Origin: Embiotoca jacksoni
Lineage: Eukaryota; Chordata; Actinopteri; Embiotocidae
Length of the DNA: 64,000 bases
Assembly: GCA_022577435.1 (NCBI GenBank)
Contig: JAKOON010000011.1
Coordinates: forward strand, 20,228,031 to 20,292,030
Direction of reading: 5' to 3'
How positions within the stretch are numbered: the first letter of the stretch is position 1; each line of letters begins with the position of its first letter. Both the position numbers and the translations under genes were made by a program. The notes under the pieces are model-generated. The model was given only the letters and a program-made list of their open reading frames with translations, made no database searches and was not told where the DNA came from. Below, piece after piece: positions 1-11,600 of this stretch.

Positions 1-1304
1 AATCTGGACGTGTTTTATTACATTATAATCTGGACGTGTTTTATTACATTATAATCTGGACGTGTTTTAATAACATTATAATCTGGACGTGTTTTATTAC
101 ATTATAATCTGGACGTGTTTTAGTACATTATAATCTGGACGTGTTTTATTACATTATAATCTGGACGTGTTTTAATAACATTATAATCTGGACGTGTTTT
201 ATTACATTATAATCTGGACGTGTTTTATTACATTATAATCTGGACGTGTTTTAGTACGTTAATCTGGACGTGTTTTAATAACATTATAATCTGGACGTGT
301 TTTAGTAACATTATAATCTGGACGTGTTTTATTACATTATAATCTGGACGTGTTTTAGTACGTTAATCTGGACGTGTTTTAGTACATTATAATCTGGACG
401 TGTTTTAATAACATTATAATCTGGACGTGTTTTAGTACGTTAATCTGGACGTGTTTTAATAACATTATAATCTGGACGTGTTTTAGTACGTTAATCTGGA
501 CGTGTTTTAATAACATTATAATCTGGACGTGTTTTAGTACGTTAATCTGGACGTGTTTTAATAACATTATAATCTGGACGTGTTTTAATAACATTATAAT
601 CTGGACGTGTTTTAGTACGTTAATCTGGACGTGTTTTAATAACATTATAATCTGGACGTGTTTTAATAACATTATAATCTGGACGTGTTTTAGTACATTA
701 TAATCTGGACGTGTTTTAGTACGTTAATCTGGACGTGTTTTAATAACATTATAATCTGGACGTGTTTTAGTACGTTAATCTGGACGTGTTTTAATAACAT
801 TATAATCTGGACGTGTTTTAATAACATTATAATCTGGACGTGTTTTAATAACATTATAATCTGGACGTGTTTTAGTAACATTATAATCTGGACGTGTTTT
901 AGTAACATTATAATCTGGACGTGTTTTAGTACGTTAATCTGGACGTGTTTTAATAACATTATAATCTGGACGTGTTTTAGTACGTTAATCTGGACGTGTT
1001 TTAATAACATTATAATCTGGACGTGTTTTAGTACGTTAATCTGGACGTGTTTTAATAACATTATAATCTGGACGTGTTTTAATAACATTATAATCTGGAC
1101 GTGTTTTAATAACATTATAATCTGGACGTGTTTTAGTACGTTAATCTGGACGTGTTTTAATAACATTATAATCTGGACGTGTTTTAGTACGTTAATCTGG
1201 ACGTGTTTTAATAACATTATAATCTGGACGTGTTTTAGTACGTTAATCTGGACGTGTTTTAATAACATTATAATCTGGACGTGTTTTAGTACGTTAATCT
1301 GGAC
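1..1304. repeat. Minisatellite, 24/26/27-bp units, truncated by window edge
   Basis: About 50 tandem units share the core AATCTGGACGTGTTTT and differ in the tail: ATTACATTAT gives 26 bp, AATAACATTAT gives 27 bp and AGTACGTT gives 24 bp. From about 360 onward the 24- and 27-bp types often alternate, giving a 51-bp higher-order unit. The array starts before base 1 and ends where the core runs into unique sequence (GGACCGGAAG). Minus-strand open frames (repeated LLKHVQI/NVLKHVQI) are a by-product of the repeat and are not genes. Confidence 0.97.
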
Positions 1305-3537
1305 CGGAAGACGTTTCTGGGCCTCCACTGTCCCTTTTAATGTGACAGTTGGTCAACCGACCAAACCTGTTTGCAGCCTTTCAGATCAACACTCACGGTT
1401 GATGTTTGACTGTAAAGATAACGTTAGATGAGATATGGAGAGCTGCCGGTCAACAACTTGTCTTTAATATTTAAATTAAAAGCAAAAACCTTTTTCTGCG
1501 CCCTGAAACATGTCTGACGCTAAAGCTAGCAGCCTGGCTCGCAGCAGCTAACGGCGGGCTGGGCGCCTTTCACCGGCCGCCGTGGTGGGCTCTCTTCTCG
1601 GGTAGGTGATCACAACATGGACTGTTTCACTGGAAGATTCAGCTTCACGTCGGAGCAGCAGAAGTGCGTCTCGTCTTAATGAGTTCAGCAGCGAGCCGCT
1701 GCGTCTCTTTGGTCGCGCAGGTCAGCTAGTCGGGCTAATTAGCTCCTGCTGCGGCTACAACGCACCAATTGTTCCGACAAAGATAACAAAATTGGGGAAC
1801 TGTATTAAATTCGTGTAATAAACAACACTAGAAATATTAAAAATGTTACATTACCTTTCAAAACAAGTAAGAGAGCCTTCTTTCGTAGATTTAATGCGAC
1901 CAGTTTGCACGCTGTGCTGCTTCCGTGTTAGTTAGCAACCTTAGCAAGTGAGCGGCTCGCTTCGTCTTCTACTTCCTGTTTCCGGCAGACAGCTGTGACG
2001 GTTGGTGCTCTGCTGCCTCCGCTGGTCGGACCGGGTATCAACACCAGCACTCAAATCTTCATGAAAACAAACCTTTTATTTTAGTTTTATTTCGTCTTAC
2101 ATTGGTTCAATGTTAAATGTTGTGCAGCACGTTGGGGAACAGCTGTTGAATTCAAACTGCTTCACGTAAATCAAATTGGTTTGCTATAAATAAAAATCCC
2201 ACCTGCACTCTGGTGTTATTTCCTTATTTATCTAATTCCATGATTCATACTTAACACATTGAGAGTTATTTAGATCCCCTATTGAACGGCACCAGGTGAT
2301 ATTTTAATAAACGCTGGTTGAGAACGAGCTCTGAACTTCTTCATTTCGGCTCTTGTATTTAAATAAATTGGTTTGACAAAATATTTAAAACCCGTTTCTG
2401 TCTAACCCAGTGCAGTTCATCAGAACCACAAATTACCTTCTCCAAAATAAAATCCATACTTCTCTCGACCAGATTCACTAACAACGAAGCATTAAGTCCC
2501 CACGATGGGAGGATTTCTGTAGGTTGGCTGTTGCATCACAGGCTACTTAAAGCTTTGCTTGTCAAAGTTTTTAATGTGTAGGCTGATCATTGTCTGCTAT
2601 ATCTCAGTCTGAGTCAGAAGGTTTCCACTCTCTGTTCAATCAGTATTTTCAAAGTAAACCTGCTGATAAGAGTTCAGAAGGCTGTAATATGCCCCGACCT
2701 CCCCGGACCATCAACACCGGTATGAAGTTCACACATCCCATAATGATCCACAGTAAACAAAGACATATTCAGATCATTAGATTCAGTCTGAGATAAAGTC
2801 GCCTCTTTCTCAGATGTTGTCAAAGCAGAGGATGTGAATGGAAGTTGGTTTGTAGGCCAACAGTTTCACATTTATTTCCAGAAACAGTGCTATTGTTACT
2901 CGTTACTCAACAACTGAGACCACAGAAGTCTTTTCAGTAAATAAATTGCTCCATAAAACCTCTCAGTTTAGTCTTTTCCAAACCTCATTGGACTTCACTC
3001 TTATACATTTCTACTTAATCCCTTTGTACAACATGTCCTAATGAGTTTACTCAGGATAAGGTAGAAGTAGGCGTATAGCCTCGTTGGGATAATCATACCG
3101 ATGTGAACTCGTTGGCACAACTTTGCTCAAACCTAGAGGACGTATAAATTCCAGGTTCGATCCCCAAGTTTCCAAACATCGCCTCAAATGTGTGCGACTG
3201 AGTTTTGCGGCGATGTCTCCTCGTGAAGAATGTTTTCTTTTGATGCAACAGAGCAGCTGTTTGTGAGTCTTAAATATTTCCCTCAAGGTTGCAACATGAG
3301 AGCTGAAACCAAACTATCAATGAAAGGTGCAATACAAATAAAAATGTGACAGGCTATAAGTTTCACAGCCTTGCTTGCTTACTGTCGACCACGTGGATGA
3401 TGAGTGCAACCTTAAAGCAATTCATCATAACACACGATGTCATATTTATACCAGGAAGTTCAAGTAACAACTTCTATGGTTATTTCTTTATTGAAAAGCC
3501 ATAAAGTGATAAATTAAACTGAGACATCATCTGATCA
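1305..3537. other. Gene-free upstream region of prodh
   Basis: No exon is recognised on either strand. The left part (about 1490-2050) is GC/CpG-richer and is listed separately. The right part (2050-3537) is ordinary AT-rich DNA. Near 3150-3165 a GGTTCGATCCCC string resembles a pol III B box, but no convincing A box or SINE body surrounds it. Confidence 0.5.
1490..2050. promoter_or_regulatory. Possible CpG-rich promoter / untranslated first exon
   Basis: This stretch is richer in CpG than its surroundings (for example the GGCGCC and CCGGCCGCCG strings at 1560-1582). It contains ETS-like motifs near 1970-1985 (ACTTCCTGTTTCCGG). A good splice donor, GGTAGGTGAT, lies at 1601, so 1500-1601 could be a non-coding first exon of prodh or of a gene outside the window. 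No long ATG-started frame follows. The call rests on composition and two motifs only. Confidence 0.3.
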
Positions 3538-3574
3538 TCAGGGGGATCGCCATGTGTTCGCGCGTGATGCCTTA

Positions 3575-3714
3575 CAGCGTGACGTACCAAGAGAGGCCCC
3601 GCCCCCCCGTGACGCGCAGATGACGTCCTCTCCCTGGCTCTGCAGCGCGCGCGCAGCCCAACGTCATTTCATCGGCACAGCTTTGATCGACGGGACGTCG
3701 GCGGGACGTCAAGC
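3575..3714 (+). promoter_or_regulatory. prodh proximal promoter with CRE-like half-sites
   Basis: Within 140 bases of the prodh start codon there are five ACGT-core, CRE/ATF-like sites: TGACGTAC (3580), TGACGTCC (3621), AACGTCAT (3660), GGACGTCG (3693) and GGACGTCAA (3704). The stretch is CpG-rich with no clear TATA box, which fits a housekeeping mitochondrial-enzyme promoter. Binding is inferred from motif alone. Confidence 0.45.
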
Positions 3715-6700
3715 ATGTCGTACACGAAGTTTGTAGCTGCCCTCTTCAGGACCAAGTCGGGCAACATGAGGAACATTTCACCCGCAAGATGTCGGTCAAC
3801 TGTTGCTTCCACCAAGAGCCAAGAGGAGAAGGAGCCGCCGGTGGAGGCTGCTCCGGTGGAGGCTGCTCCGGTGGAGGGCTGCTCCGCGCCGGTGGAGGCT
3901 GCTCCGGTGGAGGCTGCTCCGGTGGAGGGCTGCTCCGCGCCGGTGGAGGCTGCTCCGGTGGAGGTCATCAGCCGGACCAGAAGCACCAACACACACCTGA
4001 GCAGGATTCACGTCGACTTCGACAACACACAGGAAGCCTACAAAAGCAAAAGTAACGTGGAACTGCTGCGAAGCCTGGTGGTCTTCAAGCTTTGTACAGT
4101 GGACATCCTGGTTGAGAAGAACAAAGAGGTGAGTTGACATGAATTGAATGAATGATTGACAGCGAACCACTGACTGACTAACTTCCGGTACCTGTTGTGT
4201 CCTCAGTTAATGGACCTGAGTAGGAAGCTGCTCGGTCAGTGGATGTTTGAGAAGATGATGAAGATGACTTTCTATGGCCAGTTTGTGGCCGGAGAAGATC
4301 ACAACTCCATCAAGCCTTTGATCCAGAAGAACCAGGCCTGCGGAGTCGGGGCGGTTCTGGACTACAGTGTGGAGGAGGACCTGACCCAAGAGGAGGCCGA
4401 GAAGAAGGAGATGGAGTGAGTGACTGTCACATGTGACCGAGCAGGAGGAGCACAGCTCACTGCAAGCTCCTTTCTTGTTCTGGTTTAAGTGGTCAGTCAG
4501 TATTTAGAATTTAATACATGTGCTATAAGAAGATCTGTTTCCCTACAAGTTCATTTAATAAATGCCATAAGTTTACACCAAAGCCTTTAGGGCGGTGTTG
4601 TTAAAGGTGACCTCACCTGAGGTCTGGTTTGATACCTTTAGTTAAGTTATGTTTGCAAACTTTGGTCAGTATGTCCTTCTTTGTTTATTTACATTCAGAG
4701 CATAATGTCTCAAATGTTCCTGAGGGCTGTACTTTGATGTAGTCCGTTCTTATCTTATGACTTCACATATGGCTTCTGTTCAATTTCTTATCGAAGTAAC
4801 CTTAGTCACATATTCCACAATATATTTCATCCACATCAACAGGCTGCCATTAAAACCCAGCATACCCTATTCATTCTCAAACAGCAAAACAGAGCTCGTC
4901 CTCTATTGGTCGGCCAGGACAAACCCCTCTCCTCTCATTGGTCGAGCAGGTTGTTCATCTTGGGGCTGGACCTGAGGAGAGTAACTGGATCCTTTCCTGA
5001 GGTGTGAGGAAGTGTTACGCAATGTTCTGTAGTGGAAATAACCACATTTGTTCCTTTTCACGAAACACAAACACACACGCTGAACTAAACAGTGTTTTGT
5101 GATGATGAGTCTGATCATGTTTATCATGAATCCGTTTGAAACCATAGAAGGAAAAGTGTGTTCCCTCCAACCTGGGAGGGTTAGGGTGAACCTTCCCATG
5201 TGTTACCTGATACACGTCTCAACATGACTAGAAAAGGAGGTGACCAGCATTACTTTACTTCAACATGTAACCTTTTCTCCTTTCTCCTTCTGGATTTTAG
5301 ATTGTAGTAGAATCGATTTTAGACCCTCCTTTCTCTATTGTCGTCATACGGTCTGAAGAATATACTGATTTAAAACAGTTGAAGTAATATGAGAGGTTAT
5401 AAAACTGTAGTCTTTCACTACAAGTGTGTTTTTCTTTCTGTTCTGACGCCAATCCCTCCTTCTTTTTCAGCTCCTGTGTTTCTGAGGCAGAGAAAGAAAG
5501 TCACGGTATTGTACATCATTTCTAAACAACTTTAACGTACTGTATTCTGTGTTGTGCAACTTTTAAGCTTCTTCATGCGTCGGTGAGTAAAACAACTGCT
5601 GTGCAGTTAGCGGGAAGGCGGAGCAACTTGTTTGCTTTGACATTCAGTCGCCTCAGCTCGGCCTGAATGCAACACCAGTCTGCTCGGTGTCAGCGTTGGT
5701 ATGCACACTTTAAAGTCACAGCCATGCGGTCTGGCCTGGATAGTTCTGCTTATAACTGGTTCTCCTGGCGTCTAAAATGTCCAGTTCAACAGGTACAGGG
5801 AGATGAAGCGGGGTTGTGTAAAGGAGTCAGTGATTAAGATTTATGTATATAATTCACCCACCAATGATTCCTCTACTTATGGGATAATTCATGAATAGCT
5901 GTTCATTTCTTAAGAAAGTAGTAGTGATAGTTTATGATGAGTTACATGCACATGATTGCTTCAAGAATGGCTGTTTATTGCCAACGAAGTAAATAATTGA
6001 TGAAGTATCAAATTCCCGTGAAGCATTTTTTGAGACATTCATTGTGTCATAAGTGAGTACTGAACTGGAAATAAAGCGCCTGTAAGAAGGAAATAATTCT
6101 GATTATAGAGTGAAGTTGTAGAAGAAGGAGGATTTTCTCTTAAGATGGTCGTGCATTCTATCCTGTATTTTTTTCAGTATACAGTAAATCTGGAATATCT
6201 TGATTTATCTCTGGAATAAAACTGTAATCAAGACAGTTACCTATTGGTGATGTTCGTCTCCTTATTAATTCATCATTAAGATATACAATTCTTTCAAATT
6301 ATCTAAAGAAAAGCTTTAAGTTCATTTTTTATACCATTTAAAGCAGCTGCAATAATCCTCTTTTTTTCAGGTGCTGATCATCGTGAGAAGAAGTACAAAG
6401 CCCATCGTCAGTTTGGGGACCGACGTGGGGGGGTCATCAGTGCTCGCACCTACTTCTACGCAGATGAGGCCAAATGTGACAACCAAATGGAGACATTCAT
6501 AAACTGCATCAAAGCCTCTGGTACGTAGTGAGGTTTCTCAGTGTAGTTATTACAATGGCAATGAATATACCAAAAAAAAAAAGTCAATTAGCAGTATAAC
6601 TGACAGTTGTTATACAACTATAAATAAAGAATGATTATATATTATCAAGTCAATTTGTTATGATTATCAGGAGGAGCTTCTACCGATGGATTTTCTGCCA

Positions 6701-8578
6701 TCAAAATGACGGCACTGGGACGCCCACAATTCCTGGTAAGATTAATTCATGTTTCAATATTAACTAAAAGTTAATGTCAGTAGATTTAGACTAAATTAAT
6801 TAGGCAACAGCAGTTTTGTACAATTTTTTACTGACAAACAGTTTATCAGCACGAGGTCTTCTTTGCAGGGTGAGACAGAAAGGAAATAGATTTATGAAAT
6901 AGATTTATGATTTCCTTTCTGCCTTCATGGTTTTCAGTCAGTTCCAATCTTCCAGCTAAACAATTCCAACTAAAGGAAAGTAAGAAAATTCACCACTTTT
7001 CCTGTGTGAGTTGGTGGATGAGTTTATCCTGCTTCCTAATGAATATTATAACTTGATAATTCACGTGTTGTCCTGTGTTTGAACAGCTCCAGTTTTCAGA
7101 GGTGCTGGTTAAATGGCGACGGTTCTTTAACTTCCTCGCAGCCCAGCAGGGAAAATCTGAAATGATGGTTTTGGAACAAAAGCTGGAGCTGGAACAACTG
7201 AAGGTGTGTCTCGCCTTCAGCAAAGTCTCACGCAGGTTCTTACAGAACCGATGTCTTCTGATCCTTTTAAAATGTTAATGAACTACAATATTTCTTATTT
7301 TAATCCCTGAAATATTTCCTTGTAGGAAAGTTTGACTCAGCTGGGCGTTGGAGCCAAAGATGACATTGAGAATTGGTTTACTGGAGAGAAGCTGGGTTTG
7401 TCGGGGTAGGATAGTCGCTCTTTAGTGCACAAGTATCAAATGACCTGTAGTCTGGTTTTATACTGAATTTAATCTGCATCCAAGATGTTCCAAACACACT
7501 GATTTTCAATGTTTTTATCGTAATTTGCACCTTATTTTTTAATTGATCCTATCTTTTTTCCAGAACAATTGATCTGCTGGACTGGAACAGTTTAATAAAT
7601 GATACAACAAAAATCTCCAATCTGCTTATGGTGCCAAACCTTGAGGTGAGTCATAATCTTCACTGGTACGGCCAGTCTGAAATGGACTGTGGGACAAGTT
7701 GTGATACTTCATGAGGTTAAAAGTTGTTTGGATCAAATTATTGTGGTCATTCTTTATCTTATATATTCACTGTTTTTTGTGTGCATTGCACAATATACAG
7801 AGAAAACCTAAAAATAATCTTATTTATCACCCGCTTTTAAAGTGAGAAAATACAACATGCTTCCTGAAAACATGAAAATCCTGACTCCTAAATTTATCAG
7901 GTATCTGTAAGTTGAAATAAGAGTTGTTGGGGCAAGAAATGGTTCTTCGTCCCACAAGTTCTTAACTTGCTAGTGCAAAATCACGTCTTTTTACAACGAG
8001 CACATTTGGTGATTTGTAATTTAAAGCCGTGTAGAAACGTGTTTAGTTTGAAAGCGACTCGGGGACATCTCAAATGGTACAGGCATTCGTGTTGCTCCGA
8101 CCCCCACCCTCCTGACACAACCGCTCCCACATGTCGCAAGCAGATAAAGTTTGTGGTTCATTCTTATCATGAAGAAAGCAAAGTCAACAGCTTGTGTTTG
8201 GGTTGTGCAGACAGGTCAGCTGGAGCCTTTGTTGGACATGTTCACAGCTGAGGAGGAGAAGCAGATGAAGAGGATGCTGCAGAGGATGGACGTTCTGGCC
8301 AAGGTGAGCATACCAAACAAACAATGTGGATTTATGGAATAATGATCAGAGGACATACAGGAATCTAAGCCCAGTTTATTGTGATCAAAGCCCTGGTTCA
8401 ATGAAATGAAATAAATCAGAACAGAATTATATTCGCTAACTGCCCTGTTTGTCTTCTGCACATTAATGGTTTGTACCACTTACAATATAGAGGCATAAAA
8501 TCTGCCATTCAAACTATAAATACTGTAGATATAAAAAAAAAGTTAATGTGCTATGAATTCTTTGTGGTGATTGTGATG

Positions 8579-8609
<31 letters not shown>

Positions 8610-11600
8610 GTGATCAGCGATTTCAGTTGTACTGTGTTTATGTTTCACTACTTATCATTTCTTTTGTTGTCTGTTTATGTAAAAGTAAAAGATGCTTTTG
8701 CAGCTGCAGAAGAAAAAAAAATGGAGAAATATTGTTTGTGCGCTACAGCATGCGATGGAGAACGAGGTCCGGCTGATGGTGGACGCCGAACAGACGTACT
8801 TCCAACCAGCTATCAGCCGACTGGCGCTGGAAATGCAGAGGAAATTCAACAGAGAAAAGCCGGTGATCTTCAACACGTACCAGTGTTACCTCAAGGTGAG
8901 ACGACAGTTTTCTAATCGTGGATTATTTCACCTGCTCAATTAAAGAAAAAAAGAGACCAAAATCTGTCAATACTGGTGCAGATTCCTGCCTGAAAAGTTG
9001 ATCGTGTGGTGTTTTATCCTGAAGCAAGAGTTAGTCAAGCTATAATGAGATATAATGAGATAGTGAAGTTTTCTGTAGTGAATGAAATGACCTCCATACA
9101 AACTTCATGGATAGAAAAGCTTAGCATTCAAACTTTTGGATGTTATGTGGAGACATGACAGACGGTTGACGTGACTCTTTGTGTTTTTTCTCGGTTCATT
9201 CTTGTCAGGAAGCTTATGACAATGTGACCGTGGATGTCGAGCTGTCTCGACGGGAGGGCTGGTACTTTGGGGCCAAACTCGTGCGTGGAGCCTACATGTA
9301 CCAGGAGAGAGCCAGAGCCCGGGAGATTGGCTACGAAGACCCAATAAACCCAGACTACGAGGCCACGAACAGGATGTATCACAAGTAAGTCTTGAATTAT
9401 GATCAAGGCCCTTTGTGATTCTGATAGAAAAAGTATAAATGCCAAGCGTCTGCCGTGTTGTTTGTCCAGGTGCTTGGAGTTTGTGCTGGAGGAGATTGAA
9501 CACAGCAGGAACGCAAATATCATGGTGGCAACTCACAACGAGGAAACAGTGAAGTTCACTCTTGACATGTAGGTTGTGCTTCAGTCTCGCATGAAACATT
9601 CAAAGCCAGTTAAACATTTGTCGTGTAGTGAGTGCAGATTTGATCTGAATACACAAACCTGTCATTCAGGATTAACCCCGATAGTTTAAACTAATGCCAG
9701 CGATATCAAGTCAAACTTATTCCTTGTCGACTTTCCAAAGTAATTATCGGGTTTACAGAACGGGAGCATCAAGGCTGGAATACTACACTGCAGGTCTGAC
9801 TATGTAACACGTGTTGCTCTGTTTTTCAGGATGAATGAGATGGGCCTCTTACCCACTGAGAACAAAGTTTACTTTGGACAGCTGCTGGGCATGTGTGACC
9901 AGATCAGCTTCCCGCTCGGTACGTTGCACTCAGCTCGGATACGAAAAGTAAACGGTGAAGTCACGGACTGTTGCGTCACACGGTCACGTGGCCACGGAGG
10001 TTCCGCTGAACGGCCCGACGGGCGCCAGATGTTCAGGCGACCGCTGCTCCGAGAAACGGTTTCATCCAATCCGGCGACATGTGGAGAGCAAACACTCCGA
10101 GATGCCCTTAACTGGCCGTTACCAAGCGGCCGGCGTGAACCAGGCGGGCGTGAACCAGGCGGGCGTGAACCAGGCGGGCGTGAACCAGGCGGGCGTGAAC
10201 GAGGCGGGCGTGAACCAGGCGGGCGTGAACCAGGCGGGCGTGAACCAGGCGGGTGTGAACCAGGCGGGCGTGAACGAGGCGGGCGTGAACCAGGCGGGCG
10301 TGAACCAGGCGGGCGTGAACCAGGCGGGCGTGAACCAGGCGGGCGTGAACGAGGCGGGCGTGAACAAGGCGGGCGTGAACGAGGCGGGCGTGAACCAGGC
10401 GGGTGTGAACCAGGCGGGCGTGAACCAGGCGGGTGTGAACGAGGCGGGTGTGAACGAGACGGGCGTGAACCAGGCGGGCGTGAACCAGGCGGGTGTGAAC
10501 CAGGCGGGCGTGAACCAGGCGGGTGTGAACGAGACGGGCGTGAACCAGGCGGGCGTGAACGAGGCGGGCGTCCGGCGTGAACGAGGCAGGCGTGAACCAG
10601 GTGGGCGTGAACGAGGCGGGCGTGAACGAGGCGGGCGTGAACCAGGCGGGCGTGAACCAGGCGGGCGTGAACCAGGCGGGCGTGAACCAGGCGGGCGTGA
10701 ACAAGGCGGGCGTGAACGAGGCGGGCGTGAACCAGGCGGGCGGTGAACGAGGCGGGTGTGAACGAGACGGGCGTGAACCAGGCGGGTGTGAACCAGGCGG
10801 GCGTGAACCAGGCGGGTGTGAACGAGACGGGCGTGAACCAGGCGGGGCGTGAACCAGGCGGGTGTGAACCAGGCGGGCGTGAACCAGGCGGGTGTGAACG
10901 AGACGGGCGTGAACCAGGCGGGCGTGAACGAGGCGGGCGTCCGGCGTGAACGAGGCAGGCGTGAACCAGGTGGGCGTGAACGAGGCGGGCGTGAACGAGG
11001 CGGGCGTGAACCAGGCGGGCGTGAACCAGGCGGGCGTGAACCAGGCGGGCGTCCGGCGTGAACCAGGCGGGCGTGAACCAGGCGGGCGTGAACGAGGCGG
11101 GTGTGAACGAGACGGGCGTCCGGCGTGAACAAGGCGGGCGTGAACAAGGCGGGTGTGAACCAGGCGGGTGTGAACCAGGCGGGCGTGAACCAGGCGGGCG
11201 TGAACCAGGCGGGCGTGAACGAGGCGGGCGTGAACCAGGCGGGCGTGAACGAGGCGGGCGTCCGGCGTGAACGAGGCGGGCGTGAACCAAGCGGGCGTGA
11301 ACGAGGCGGGCGTGAACCAGGCGGGCGTGAACGAGGCGGGCGTCCGGCGTGAACGAGGCGGGCGTGAACCAGGCGGGCGTGAACGAGGCGGGCGTGAACC
11401 AGGCGGGCGTGAACGAGGCGGGCGTGAACGAGGCGGGCGTGAACGAGGCGGGCGTCCGGCGGTGAACGAGGCGGGCGTGAACGAGGCGGGCGTGAACGAG
11501 ACGGGCGTGAACGAGGCGGGCGTGAACCAGGCGGGCGTGAACGAGGCGGGGCGTGAACGAGGCGGGCGTGAACCAGGCGGGTGTGAACCAGGCGGGTGTG

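Noticed and set aside
1..1304. CRISPR-like spacing of repeated AATCTGGACGTGTTTT cores
   Set aside because: The sequences between cores are a few fixed variants, not unique spacers, and the context is a vertebrate genome.
379..1328. Minus-strand frames encoding repeated LLKHVQI peptides
   Set aside because: A by-product of the minisatellite, with no unique sequence.
3150..3165. GGTTCGATCCCC as a tRNA or SINE B box
   Set aside because: No matching A box at the right distance, no cloverleaf and no recognised SINE body.
3796..4170. Antisense and alternative-frame ORFs over prodh exon 1
   Set aside because: They are shadows of the 51-bp coding repeat. The + strand frame with PRODH continuation is the real one.
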